Shown in pieces: positions 23,262 through 32,247 of a stretch of 64,000 bases of DNA. The translations under genes were made by a program, and so were the position numbers. This stretch comes from Streptomyces hyderabadensis (GTDB lineage Bacteria > Actinomycetota > Actinomycetes > Streptomycetales > Streptomycetaceae), in NCBI RefSeq assembly GCF_020404845.1, contig NZ_JAIOJZ010000016.1, positions 1 through 64,000 on the forward strand. Reading direction: 5' to 3'. The notes beneath the pieces were generated by a model that worked only from the letters and a program-made list of their open reading frames with translations, made no database searches and was not told the origin of the DNA. Each line of letters begins with the position of its first letter. Position 1 is the first letter of the stretch.

Positions 23262-24137
23262 ATGGAAGCTGCACACGACAACCCCACTCCCACCCGATGC
23301 GGCGTGGTCGGTGGAGGACGCATGGGAGCGGGTATCGCCCACGCCCTGCTGCTGGCCGGCGCCCACGTCGTCCTCGTCGAACGCGACGAGGAGGCGGCCG
23401 AGGCGGCCCGGGGCCGGGTGGCCCGCGCGGTGGACGGCAGCGTGACCCGGGGCCGTGTCGCCGACGCCGCACCGCTCCTCGCCCGCCTGGCCACCGCGAC
23501 CGACACCAAGGACCTGGCGGACACCGCACTGGTCGTCGAGGCCGTGCCCGAGGATCTCGGGCTCAAGACCGACACGTTCCGGCGGATCACCGGCGCGGTC
23601 GCCGCCGACACCGTGATCGCCAGCAACACCAGCAGCATCTCCCTCGACCTTCTCGCCGACGCCGTCGAACACCCCGAACGGGTCATCGGGCTGCACTTCT
23701 TCAACCCGGTACCGGCCAGCAAACTCGTCGAGGTCGTGGTCGGTGACCGCACTGCGGACGACCTGCGGCAACGGGCCGAGGAATGGGTCCGTTCCTGGGG
23801 CAAGACCCCCGTCACCGTGCGGAACGCGCCCGGCTTCGCCAGCAGCAGGCTTGGCGTCGCCGTCGGCCTCGAAGCGATCCGCATGCTGGAGGAGGGCGTT
23901 GCCTCCGCCGAGGACATCGACGCAGCCATGACTCTCGGATACGGCTTCCCCATGGGCCCGTTGCGCCTGACCGACCTGGTCGGGGTCGATGTACGGCTAG
24001 GCATCGCCCGCTATCTGGAGAGGGAACTCGGCCCGCGCTTCGCGCCGCCCCGGCTGATGGCCGACATGGTCGAACGCGGCGAACTGGGCCGCAAGAGCGG
24101 GCGCGGCTTCTACGACTGGACCCGGGAGGGTGACTGA
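23262..24137 (+). CDS. 3-Hydroxyacyl-CoA dehydrogenase
   Basis: NAD-dependent oxidation of 3-hydroxyacyl-CoA. 291 residues: Rossmann motif GVVGGGRMGAGIAHALLLAGAHVV, catalytic-type SNTSSISLDLLA and histidine-containing GLHFFNPVPASKLVEVV, then the C-terminal dimerisation domain NAPGFASSRLGVAVGLEAIRMLEEGVAS and GFPMGPLRLTDLVGVD, ending GRKSGRGFYDW. All expected motifs of the FadB/PaaH group are present. Stop overlaps the next start (TGATG). Confidence 0.93.
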   Translation: MEAAHDNPTPTRCGVVGGGRMGAGIAHALLLAGAHVVLVERDEEAAEAARGRVARAVDGSVTRGRVADAAPLLARLATATDTKDLADTALVVEAVPEDLGLKTDTFRRITGAVAADTVIASNTSSISLDLLADAVEHPERVIGLHFFNPVPASKLVEVVVGDRTADDLRQRAEEWVRSWGKTPVTVRNAPGFASSRLGVAVGLEAIRMLEEGVASAEDIDAAMTLGYGFPMGPLRLTDLVGVDVRLGIARYLERELGPRFAPPRLMADMVERGELGRKSGRGFYDWTREGD

Positions 24138-24883
24138 TGGGCGAGCACTACCCCCACCTGCGTGTCGAGGATCTCGACGACCGGCTCGTGGTCACCCTCG
24201 ACCGGCCCGAGGTCCGCAACGCCATCGACACAGCCATGGTCGAGAGCCTGCACCGGATCTGCGCCGGCCTCGAACACACCCCCCGCCCCCTGATCCTCAC
24301 CGGGGGACCCGACATCTTCGCGGCCGGCGCAGACATCGCCCAGCTGCGGACACGCGGCCCATCCGACGCCCTGGCAGGCATCAACAGCGCCCTCTTCCAC
24401 CGGATCGCCGCCTTGCCCATGCCCACGGTCGCCGCGGTAGCCGGACCCGCCATCGGCGGCGGCGCCGAACTCGCCTACGCCTGTGACTTCCGCATCGGCA
24501 CCGACCGCACCAGATTCGGCAACCCGGAGGGGCAACTCGGAATTCTCGCGGCGGCGGGCGCCGCCTGGCGACTGCCCGAACTGGTGGGGGAACAGCTCGC
24601 CAAAGAGATTCTGCTCACCGGCCGGACCCTGAACGCGGCTGAGGCACTGGACGTACGCCTGCTCAACGAGGTCGTCGACGCCGACGCGCTCATCGCGACG
24701 GCGCACGCCTGGGTCGACCGCATGCTGCGCAACGCCCCGCTGGCACTCCAGCTGGCCAAGACCGCGCTGCGCGCTCCACGCGAGGCGCACCCCGTGCTCG
24801 ACAACGTCGTCCAGGCGGTGCTGTTCGAGACGGACGAGAAGGCGCGGCGCATGGACGCTTTCCTCTCGCGGCGCCGCGCCTGA
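24137..24883 (+). CDS. Enoyl-CoA hydratase/isomerase family protein (second)
   Basis: 248-residue crotonase-fold protein: LDRPEVRNAIDTAMVESL, oxyanion loops DIFAAGADIAQLR and VAGPAIGGGAELAYACDFRIG, and FGNPEGQLGILAAAGAAWRLPELVG, where one catalytic glutamate position (NPEGQLG) is retained and the other is Ala-rich. Thus it has features of a hydratase with one acid. Two different crotonases plus a MaoC in one operon imply at least two hydration/isomerisation steps, as in degradation of a branched or cyclic acid. Confidence 0.88.
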   Translation: MGEHYPHLRVEDLDDRLVVTLDRPEVRNAIDTAMVESLHRICAGLEHTPRPLILTGGPDIFAAGADIAQLRTRGPSDALAGINSALFHRIAALPMPTVAAVAGPAIGGGAELAYACDFRIGTDRTRFGNPEGQLGILAAAGAAWRLPELVGEQLAKEILLTGRTLNAAEALDVRLLNEVVDADALIATAHAWVDRMLRNAPLALQLAKTALRAPREAHPVLDNVVQAVLFETDEKARRMDAFLSRRRA

Positions 24884-24884
24884 C

Positions 24885-25598
24885 ATGGGGGGCGGAAGGC
24901 GCCCGGCACGGGACACCGGGCCGAGCAGGGGGGAGGAGGCCAGACAGCAGGCTCTCACCCACCTCAGACGGGCCATCCTGCACGGTGACATGGTGCCGGG
25001 TCAGCGGCTGGTCGAGCCCGAGCTGGCCGACCGGTTCGACGTGACCCGGACCGGCGTCCGGGCGGCGCTGATCGACCTGGCGGCCGAGGGACTGGTCGAG
25101 CGCGCTCCTCATCGGAGCTCGCGGGTACGGGTGGTGCCGCCGACCGAGCTGGTGGCGATCACCGAGTGCCGCATGGTGCTGGAAGGACTGTGCGCAGCCA
25201 AGGCAGCCGCCGACCCCGTCGAGGGTCAGCTGGCCGCACTCGAGGATCTCGGCGCCGCCCTGACCAAGGCCGCCGAGGCGGGAGACCTGCCGACCTACAG
25301 CGAGCTGGACATCGAACTGCACGCCTGTGTACGGGAGTTCTCCGGTCAGCGGGCGGCGGTCGAACTGCTCGACCGGCTCAGCACCCGGCCGATGCCGGAG
25401 CGGCTGCGGTCGTTGTCCCGGCCGGGGCGGCTGCGGCAGTCCCTGCGGGAGCATCTCGCGGTGATCGAGGCGATCACCGCGCGCGATCCCCGGGCGGCGG
25501 AGGAGGCCGCGCGCGCCCACCTGCGCCAGGTCGTCGCCACACTGCGGCCGCGGCAGCTTCATCAGGCAGACCCAACGAACGAAGGAGCAGGAAGATGA
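24885..25598 (+). CDS. GntR-family regulator, FCD type (third, divergent)
   Basis: 237 residues: winged helix ALTHLRRAILHGDMVPGQRLVEPELADRFDVTRTGVRAALIDLAAEGLVERAPHRSSRV, then an FCD domain with ELDIELHACVREFSG and LREHLAVIEAI. The recognition helix (TRTGVRAALIDLAAEGL) differs from that of the other two regulators, so it should read another site. One base after the second hydratase and overlapping the trxB-like gene (ATGA), so it is expressed with the pathway; possibly a pathway-intermediate sensor. Confidence 0.85.
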   Translation: MGGGRRPARDTGPSRGEEARQQALTHLRRAILHGDMVPGQRLVEPELADRFDVTRTGVRAALIDLAAEGLVERAPHRSSRVRVVPPTELVAITECRMVLEGLCAAKAAADPVEGQLAALEDLGAALTKAAEAGDLPTYSELDIELHACVREFSGQRAAVELLDRLSTRPMPERLRSLSRPGRLRQSLREHLAVIEAITARDPRAAEEAARAHLRQVVATLRPRQLHQADPTNEGAGR

Positions 25599-26518
25599 CC
25601 TACGACGTAGTCGTGGCGGGGGCCGGCCTGGCCGGCCTGACCGCTGGTCTGTACACGGCACGGTTCGGTCTGCGGACGCTCGTGGTCGAGCAGCTCATGC
25701 CGGGCGGCCAGGTGATGAACCTCGAACGCATCGAGAACTTCCCGGGGTTCCCCGACGGAATCTCCGGTGCCGAACTCGGGCCGACCGTCCTCCAGCAGGT
25801 CGAGGCCGCGGGCGGCGAACTCGCCATGGACACCATCGTCTCCTTGGACCGCGTCGGTGACGGACCGCGGAGCGAGTTCGAACTGCGGTGTGAGTCGGAC
25901 ACGTTCCGCACCCGTTCGGTCATCGTCGCCACCGGATCGTCGCGACGCACCCTCGGGGTTCCGGGTGAGGCCGAGTTCACCGGACGCGGCGTGTCCCAGT
26001 GCGCCGCCTGTGACGGGCACTTCTTCGCGGGCAAGCGGGTGCTGGTGGTCGGCGGCGGCGACTCGGCGTTGGACGAAGCGCGGGTGCTGGTCGACAGCGG
26101 CGTGAAGGAGGTCCTCGTGGCCCACCGCGGGCCCCGGGTGACCGCACAACGGATCATCGCCGACCGGGCTGAGGCGTCGAACGCGATCCGCACCCTGGCG
26201 GACACCGAACTCGTCGAGGTCCGTGGCGACGGGAAGGTCACGGGAGCGCTGCTGCGGCAGAAGGAGACCGAGCGGAGCGAGGCCGTCGACGGCGTGTTCG
26301 TCTTCGCAGGCCTGGAGCCCAACACCGGATGGCTCGGCGGCCTCGTCGACCTCGACCCCGCCGGCCACATCGTGACCGACATCAGTCTGGCCACTTCGGT
26401 GCCGGGAGTCTTCGCCGCCGGTGACGTCCGTCAGTTCTCGGCCGCCCAGCTCGCCGCATCCGCGGGTGACGGGGCGACCGCCGCCGTGTCCGCGGTGCGC
26501 CACCTGGAAGGCGCATAG
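25595..26518 (+). CDS. Thioredoxin-reductase-like flavoprotein (second)
   Basis: 307 residues. FAD motif AGAGLAGLTAGLYTA, MPGGQVMNLERIENFPGF, redox pair CAAC (Cys136, Cys139) in SQCAACDGHFF, nucleotide motif VVGGGDSALDEA and C-terminal GVFAAGDVR. In place of the NADPH-specifying HRRxxxR it reads AHRGPRVTAQ, so cofactor preference may not be NADPH and the partner may not be ordinary thioredoxin. ATG 25595 follows GAAGGAGCAGG. Last gene of the catabolic operon, where a thiol-disulfide reductase is unexpected. Confidence 0.87.
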   Translation: MTYDVVVAGAGLAGLTAGLYTARFGLRTLVVEQLMPGGQVMNLERIENFPGFPDGISGAELGPTVLQQVEAAGGELAMDTIVSLDRVGDGPRSEFELRCESDTFRTRSVIVATGSSRRTLGVPGEAEFTGRGVSQCAACDGHFFAGKRVLVVGGGDSALDEARVLVDSGVKEVLVAHRGPRVTAQRIIADRAEASNAIRTLADTELVEVRGDGKVTGALLRQKETERSEAVDGVFVFAGLEPNTGWLGGLVDLDPAGHIVTDISLATSVPGVFAAGDVRQFSAAQLAASAGDGATAAVSAVRHLEGA

Positions 26519-26660
26519 CGGGCGTCCCCAGATGACCCCAGGTTGTGGTGGTAGGTCAGGACGCGAAGTCGAATCGGGCCGGTGGCGTGGGGGTGGCGTT
26601 GGTCACCAGTGGGCCATGAGATGTCGCTCCCGGGCGGGAAGGCTGTGCAAGCAGTGCCAT

Positions 26661-26790
26661 CGCCGGCGGCGTGTCATCCTCGAAGTGCCGAGGTGGCTTG
26701 GCCGCTCCACCATCCAGATCACGGCCGACATCCATGGCCGTCTGACCCCGGACGCGGGTGGCAGACTGAGGCCCGTGATGGACCAGGTAC
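26661..26790 (+). pseudogene. Remnant of tyrosine recombinase (integrase) C-terminus
   Basis: The frame reads EVPRWLGRSTIQITADIHGRLTPDAG in two overlapping parts (WLGRSTIQITADIHG, then HGRLTPDAGGRL). Phage and ICE integrases end with WLGHSSIQITADxYGHLTPD, where the tyrosine is the catalytic nucleophile. Here the tyrosine is His, GHL is GRL, and no catalytic core lies upstream, so it is decayed. The rest of 26519-26892 shows no other gene. It marks a former mobile-element edge between the catabolic operon and sbcDC. Confidence 0.6.
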
Positions 26791-26892
26791 CGACGGGCGC
26801 TAGCGTGGTCGGTGCTGACCAGGAGGACCGTGCTGGTTCGGTGCTGACCACAGGGGCTGAGTAAGGGGAAACATGCAGGTCGGAGCGGCGTC

Positions 26893-28056
26893 GTGAGAAT
26901 TCTGCACACGTCCGACTGGCACCTCGGCCGGGCGTTCCACCGGGTGAACATGCTCGGCGCCCAGGCCGGGTTCGTCGGCCACCTCGTCGAGACCGTGCGC
27001 GAGCACGCCGTCGACGCCGTGGTCGTGTCGGGAGACGTGTACGACCGGGCGGTGCCGCCGCTCGCCGCCGTCGAGCTGTTCGACGACGCCCTGCACCGCC
27101 TCGCCGACCTGGGCGTGCCCACGGTGATGATCTCCGGGAACCACGACTCGGCCCGCCGCCTCGGGGTCGGCGCCGGGCTCATCGACCGGGCCGGCATCCA
27201 CCTGCGCACCGACCCGGCGGGCTGCGGCACCCCCGTGGTGCTGGCCGACGCCCACGGCGACGTGGCCTTCTACGGGCTGCCCTATCTCGAACCCGCGCTG
27301 GTCAAGGCCGAGTTCGGCGTCGAGCGGGCGGGGCACGAGGCCGTTCTCGCCGCGGCCATGGACCGGGTGCGCGCCGACCTCGCCACACGCGCGCGAGGCA
27401 CCCGTTCCGTCGTCCTCGCGCACGCCTTCGTCACCGGCGGCGAGCAGAGCGACAGTGAGCGGGACATCACCGTCGGCGGGGTCGCCGCCGTGCCCGCCGG
27501 CGTCTTCGACGGCGTCGACTACGTGGCGCTGGGCCACCTGCACGGCTGCCAGACCCTCACCGAGCGGGTCCGCTACTCCGGCTCCCCGCTGCCCTACTCC
27601 TTCTCCGAGCACCGGCACCGCAAGAGCATGTGGCTGGTCGACCTGGACGCGGCGGGTGCGGTCACCGCCGAGCGTCTCGACTGCCCGGTGCCGCGCGCGC
27701 TGGCCCGGCTGCGCGGCCGGCTGGCGGACCTGCTCGCCGACCCGGAGCTGACCCGGCACGAGGACGCGTGGGTCGAGGCGACCCTCACCGACCCGGTCCG
27801 CCCGGACGAGCCCATGGCCCGGCTCACGGAGCGGTTCCCGCACACGCTCAGCCTCGTCTTCGACCCCGAGCGGGCCCCCGACGAGCCCGGCGTGTCCTAC
27901 GCCCGGCGCCTCGCCGACCGCAGCGACCAGCAGATCGCGGAGGACTTCGTGACCCACGTGCGCGGCGCCGGACCCGACGACCGCGAACGGAGCGTGCTGC
28001 GGGACGCCTTCGACGCCGTACGCGCGGACGAGACCGTGCGGGAGGTGGCCCGGTGA
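26893..28056 (+). CDS. sbcD: Exonuclease SbcD
   Basis: Mre11-type nuclease subunit of the SbcCD complex that opens DNA hairpins and processes breaks. 387 residues. Metallophosphoesterase motifs in order: HTSDWHLGR, VVSGDVYDR, MISGNHDS near residue 80, HAFVTGG near 178 and ALGHLHG near 216. The GTG start gives the canonical MRILHTSDWHLG. Stop overlaps the sbcC start (GTGA), fixing both ends and implying coupled synthesis. Confidence 0.96.
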   Translation: MRILHTSDWHLGRAFHRVNMLGAQAGFVGHLVETVREHAVDAVVVSGDVYDRAVPPLAAVELFDDALHRLADLGVPTVMISGNHDSARRLGVGAGLIDRAGIHLRTDPAGCGTPVVLADAHGDVAFYGLPYLEPALVKAEFGVERAGHEAVLAAAMDRVRADLATRARGTRSVVLAHAFVTGGEQSDSERDITVGGVAAVPAGVFDGVDYVALGHLHGCQTLTERVRYSGSPLPYSFSEHRHRKSMWLVDLDAAGAVTAERLDCPVPRALARLRGRLADLLADPELTRHEDAWVEATLTDPVRPDEPMARLTERFPHTLSLVFDPERAPDEPGVSYARRLADRSDQQIAEDFVTHVRGAGPDDRERSVLRDAFDAVRADETVREVAR

Positions 28057-31049
28057 GGCTGCACCGGCTGGACATCACCGCCTTCGGGCCCTTCGGCGCC
28101 TCGCAGAGCGTCGACTTCGACGACCTGTCGGCCGCCGGGCTCTTCCTCCTGCACGGCCCCACCGGCGCCGGCAAGACCTCCGTCCTCGACGCCGTCTGCT
28201 ACGCCCTGTACGGCTCCGTACCCGGCGCCCGGCAGGGCAGCGGCCAGGGCATGACGCTGCGCAGCGACCACGCGGCCGTCGGCACCCGCACCGAGGTCCG
28301 CCTGGAACTGACCGTGGCGGGCCGCCGCCTGGAGATCAGCCGGCAGCCGCCCTGGGAACGGCCGAAGCTCCGCGGCAAGGGCACGACCGTCGACAAGGCA
28401 CAGACCTGGCTGCGCGAGTACGACGCGACGACCCGCGCCTGGAAGGACCTCAGCCGCTCGCACCAGGAGATCGGCGAGGAGATCACCCAGCTGCTCGGCA
28501 TGAGCCGCGAGCAGTTCTGCCAGGTCGTGCTGCTGCCCCAGGGCGACTTCGCCCGCTTCCTGCGCGCCGACGCGGAAGCGCGCGGCAAACTCCTCGGACG
28601 CCTCTTCGACACCCGGAGGTTCGCCGAGGTCGAGAAGCGCCTCGCGGAACGGCGCCGGGCCACCGAGGCCCAGGTCCGCGAGGGCGACGCCACCCTGCTG
28701 GCCGACGCGCACCGGATGCAGCAGGCCGCCGGTGGCGCCATGGAGCTGCCGGAACTGGCGCCGGGCGAGCCGGGGCTGGCCGAGGCGGTCCTCGAAGCCG
28801 CCGCCGTCGCCCGCGCCGACGCCCGCGAGCTGCTGACCGTCGCCGAGTGCCGGCTGACGGCCGCCGAGTCCGCCCAGGCCGCCACCGGCCGCCACCTGGC
28901 CGACGCCCGCGAACTCGACCGGCTGCAACGCCGGTTCGCCGAGGCACGGGAGCGGGCCGCCCGGCTGGCGGAGCGGGCCGAGGACCACCGCGCCGCCCAG
29001 GAGCGCATGGAACGGGGCCGCAAGGCCGAGGCGGTGGCCCCCGCCCTGGAGCTGCGGGACGCCGCCGAGGGCGAACACCGCAGAGCGGCGGCCGCGGAGG
29101 CACGCGCCCGTGCCCTGCTGCCGCAGGCCCTCGCCGACGCGGGCGCCGCCGGACTGGCCGCCGCCGCCCGCCGGGCCGCCGAGGAACTGGGCGGCCTGGA
29201 GGCGGCCGGGCGCGCCGAACGGCGCCTCGCCGAACTCGTCGACGAGCGGGCCGGCCTCGACCGCCAGGAACGCGCCGACGAGGAAGTCCGGCAGGAGGCG
29301 GAGACCTGGCTCGCCGACTGGGAGGCCACCCGCACCGCACTCCAGAGCCGCGTCGACACCGCACAGGAGGCCGCCACCCGCGCCGAACAGCTCGCCGTGC
29401 AGCGCGACCCGGCGCAGCGCAGGCTGGCCGCCGCCCGGCAACGGGACCGGCTCACCGACGACACCGAAGCGGCCCGGCAGCGGGCGCTCACCGCCGCGGA
29501 GGACGCCGTCGAGGCCCGCGCCCACTGGCTCGACCTCAAGGAACAGCGGCTGCAGGGCATCGCCGCCGAACTCGCCGCGAACCTCACCGACGGCACGCCG
29601 TGCGCGGTGTGCGGCGCCACCGAGCACCCCGCACCCGCCCGCAAGAGCGCCGGGCACGTCGACCGCGACGCGGAGGAGCGCGCCCTCACCGCCCACCAGA
29701 CCGCCGAGGAGCGGCGCGCGCAGGCCGAACGGCACCTGGGCACCGTACGGGAGGCGCTCGCCGCCGCCACGGCGGAAGCCGGGGAAGCGCCCACCGCCCG
29801 GCTGGCCGCGGAGGCGGAGGAACTGGAGGGGGCGTACACGCGTGCGCGGACGGCCGCCTCCGGCCTGCACGCCGCGCAGGAGGAACTGCGGCGGGCCGAG
29901 GGCGAACGCGAGCAGCGCGTCGCCGCCCAGCAGCAGGCCGCCGTACGGTCCGCCTCCCGGGTCGCGACCCGGGACCGGCTGGGGCGCGAACAGGCCGCGC
30001 TGGAAGAGGAGTTGACGCGGGCCCGGGGTGCCGCCGAGAGCGTGGCGGCGCGGGCGGCGCAGTTGGAGCGCCGGGCCGCGCTGCTCACGGAGGCTGCCGA
30101 CACCGCGCGCGCCGCCGCGGACACCGCGCAGCGGCTCAAGGACGCCGACGCCCGGCTCGCCGACGCCGCCTTCCGGGCCGGTTTCGACACCCCGGCCGAC
30201 GCGGCCGCCGCCCTGCTCGACGACACCGCCCACCGCGAGCTGCAGCGACGGCTGGATGCCTGGCAGTCGGAGGACGCCGCGGTCCGGGCCGTCCTCGCCG
30301 AGGCGGACACCGCCGACGCGGCCCGGCGACCGCCCGCCGACCTGGCCGCGGCGCAAGGGGCGGCCGCCGACGCGGACCGGCGCCTTCGCGAGGCATCCTC
30401 GGCCCGCGACGCCGCCGACCGGTGCCGCGCCGAGCTGGACCGGCTGTCCGCGCAGGCCGCCGCGTCGGTGCGCCGGCTCGCCCCGCTGCGCGAGGAGCAC
30501 ACCCGGGTCGCCCGCCTGGCCTCCCTCGCCGCGGGCACCTCGGCGGACAACGAACACCGGATGCGCCTGGAGTCGTACGTCCTGGCCGCCCGCCTCGAAC
30601 AGGTCGCCGCCGCGGCCACCGCCCGCCTGCTGCGCATGTCCTCCGGCCGCTACACCCTGGTCCACTCCGACGACCGCAGCGGCCGCGGCCGCAGCGGGCT
30701 CGGCCTGCACGTCGTCGACGCCTGGACCGGCCGCGAGCGGGACACGGCCACGCTGTCCGGCGGCGAGACCTTCTTCGCCTCGCTCGCCCTCGCGCTCGGC
30801 CTCGCCGACGTCGTCACCGACGAGGCGGGCGGCGTCCGCCTGGACACCCTCTTCATCGACGAGGGCTTCGGCAGCCTCGACGACCAGACCCTCGACGAGG
30901 TCCTCGACGTCCTGGACGCACTGCGCGAACGGGACCGCAGCGTCGGCATCGTCAGCCACGTCGCCGACCTGCGCCGCCGCATCCACGCCCAACTGGAGGT
31001 CGTCAAGGGGCGGTCCGGATCGGTACTGCGGCAGCGGGGCGCCGGCTGA
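28053..31049 (+). CDS. sbcC: Nuclease SbcCD ATPase subunit SbcC
   Basis: Rad50-like SMC-type ATPase partner of SbcD. 998 residues from GTG 28053: Walker A GPTGAGKTSVLD near residue 36, Q-loop region VVLLPQGDFARFL, very long Ala/Arg/Glu-rich coiled coils, zinc hook CAVC (Cys517, Cys520) at the middle, then the second coil, signature TLSGGETFFASLALALGLADVV and Walker B/D-loop DTLFIDEGFGSLDDQTLDEVL with VSHVADLRRRI. Any longer reading frame begins inside sbcD and is not real. Confidence 0.96.
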   Translation: MRLHRLDITAFGPFGASQSVDFDDLSAAGLFLLHGPTGAGKTSVLDAVCYALYGSVPGARQGSGQGMTLRSDHAAVGTRTEVRLELTVAGRRLEISRQPPWERPKLRGKGTTVDKAQTWLREYDATTRAWKDLSRSHQEIGEEITQLLGMSREQFCQVVLLPQGDFARFLRADAEARGKLLGRLFDTRRFAEVEKRLAERRRATEAQVREGDATLLADAHRMQQAAGGAMELPELAPGEPGLAEAVLEAAAVARADARELLTVAECRLTAAESAQAATGRHLADARELDRLQRRFAEARERAARLAERAEDHRAAQERMERGRKAEAVAPALELRDAAEGEHRRAAAAEARARALLPQALADAGAAGLAAAARRAAEELGGLEAAGRAERRLAELVDERAGLDRQERADEEVRQEAETWLADWEATRTALQSRVDTAQEAATRAEQLAVQRDPAQRRLAAARQRDRLTDDTEAARQRALTAAEDAVEARAHWLDLKEQRLQGIAAELAANLTDGTPCAVCGATEHPAPARKSAGHVDRDAEERALTAHQTAEERRAQAERHLGTVREALAAATAEAGEAPTARLAAEAEELEGAYTRARTAASGLHAAQEELRRAEGEREQRVAAQQQAAVRSASRVATRDRLGREQAALEEELTRARGAAESVAARAAQLERRAALLTEAADTARAAADTAQRLKDADARLADAAFRAGFDTPADAAAALLDDTAHRELQRRLDAWQSEDAAVRAVLAEADTADAARRPPADLAAAQGAAADADRRLREASSARDAADRCRAELDRLSAQAAASVRRLAPLREEHTRVARLASLAAGTSADNEHRMRLESYVLAARLEQVAAAATARLLRMSSGRYTLVHSDDRSGRGRSGLGLHVVDAWTGRERDTATLSGGETFFASLALALGLADVVTDEAGGVRLDTLFIDEGFGSLDDQTLDEVLDVLDALRERDRSVGIVSHVADLRRRIHAQLEVVKGRSGSVLRQRGAG

Positions 31050-31067
31050 GCGCGCCCGGAGCCGGAT

Positions 31068-31514
31068 TCAGCGGCCCAACGGGCGGCGGGGGAGCGGTGA
31101 GGAGTAGACGACGCTCGTGGTGACCGAGCCCAGGGCGCTGATCCGGCCCGACACCTCCTCCAGGTGCCGCATCGAACGGGCCGCCACCTTGATGACGAAG
31201 CAGTCGTCCCCCGTGACGTGGTGCGCCTCCAGGATCTCCGGCGTGACCGCGACCAGGTCGTGGAACGGCTTGTAGTTGGCGACCGGATAGCGCAGCCGCA
31301 CGAACGCCAGGATCGGCAGGCCCAGCCGCTCGGGGTCGACGACCGCCGTGTACCCCTGGATGATCCCGGCCTCCTCCAGGCGCCGCACCCGCTCCGTCAC
31401 CGCACTCGCGGACATCGAGACGGCACGGGCCAGTTCGGCGAAGCCGGCCCGACCGTCCCGCTGGAGGGCGTCGAGGAGGCGCCAGTCGACGGCGTCCGGG
31501 GAATACTCGGTCAT
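31068..31514 (-). CDS. Lrp/AsnC-family regulator (first)
   Basis: 148 residues: N-terminal helix-turn-helix DWRLLDALQRDGRAGFAELARAVSMSASAVTERVRRLEEAGII and C-terminal RAM/ACT-like effector domain (AFVRLRYPVANYKPFHDL, GDDCFVIKVAARSMRHLEEVSGRI). Start ATG 31514. Divergently transcribed from a rhodanese gene with a clear inverted repeat between them, the usual sign that the regulator controls its neighbour. Ligand probably an amino acid. Confidence 0.9.
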   Translation of the reverse strand: MTEYSPDAVDWRLLDALQRDGRAGFAELARAVSMSASAVTERVRRLEEAGIIQGYTAVVDPERLGLPILAFVRLRYPVANYKPFHDLVAVTPEILEAHHVTGDDCFVIKVAARSMRHLEEVSGRISALGSVTTSVVYSSPLPRRPLGR

Positions 31515-31531
31515 CCGGATTGAATAGCAGG

Positions 31532-31567
31532 GATTCCCCGGCGAAACAAGGGATCGACCGGGGAATC
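31532..31567. promoter_or_regulatory. Inverted repeat between lrp and rhodanese genes
   Basis: GATTCCCCGG (31532-31541) and its exact complement CCGGGGAATC (31558-31567), separated by 16 bases, in the 121-base divergent gap. The centres are 26 bases apart, so both half-sites face similar sides of the helix as expected for an Lrp-type oligomer. The binding protein is inferred from position. Confidence 0.55.
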
Positions 31568-31635
31568 GCCCTTCAGGCCACGTGGCGCGGACCGTAGGTT
31601 TTCCGTTGGAAGATCCATCGAGGAGAGGCCGGACC

Positions 31636-32127
31636 ATGAGCGTCACCACCACCCCCGTCGGACAGGTCAACCCCGTCCTGCGCGCGGCCCCCGCGCCGCC
31701 CGCCGAGGCCGCCGCGTACTTCCGGGCGAGCCTCGCCTTCCACACCGACGTCTCCGACGTCGCCGGTGCGCTCGCCGCCGACGGTGACCCGGGGTTCGTG
31801 CTCGTCGACTGCCGCTCCACCGAGTCCTGGGACCAGGGCCACGTCCCGGGCGCCCGCCACCTCCCCACCGCCCTGATCCCCGAGCGGGCCGGGGAACTCC
31901 TCGATCCCGCCGTGCCGGTGGTGACCTACTGCTGGGGCCCCGCCTGCAACGGCGCGACGCGCGCCGCGCTCGCCCTCGCCGAACTCGGGTACCCGGTCAA
32001 GGAGATGCTCGGCGGCTTCGAGTACTGGGTGCGCGAGGGCTTCGAGTTCGAGACCTGGCAGGGCACCGAGCGCCGCGCCGCCGACCCCCTGACCGCTCCG
32101 GTGGACGCGGCCGACTGCGGTTGCTGA
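31636..32127 (+). CDS. Rhodanese-like sulfurtransferase
   Basis: 163 residues, single rhodanese domain: VLVDCRSTESWDQGHVPGARHLPTALI and active-site loop YCWGPACNGATRAALALAELG with the probable persulfide Cys104 (CNGATR), and the closing KEMLGGFEYWVREG. Ends DCGC, a further cysteine pair. ATG 31636 with GAGGAG upstream is preferred to an earlier in-frame start. Transfers sulfane sulfur in the cytosol; regulated by the divergent Lrp protein if the inverted repeat is its site. Confidence 0.9.
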   Translation: MSVTTTPVGQVNPVLRAAPAPPAEAAAYFRASLAFHTDVSDVAGALAADGDPGFVLVDCRSTESWDQGHVPGARHLPTALIPERAGELLDPAVPVVTYCWGPACNGATRAALALAELGYPVKEMLGGFEYWVREGFEFETWQGTERRAADPLTAPVDAADCGC

Positions 32128-32247
32128 GCGCGAACGCGGGTCCTGCCGCACGGTGCGGTACGCGGAGCCGGGCGCGGAATCGAGTCCGCCTCCGCCGCGG
32201 CGATATTGGCGTGCGGGGCGGCCGCGGCCCGCGCATCATGGGTGCCC

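Noticed and set aside
27630..28052. Extension of sbcC to 1139 codons
   Set aside because: The extra sequence overlaps sbcD in another frame and is Arg/Pro/Gly-rich; the GTG at 28053 gives the canonical MRLHRLDITAFGPFG start.
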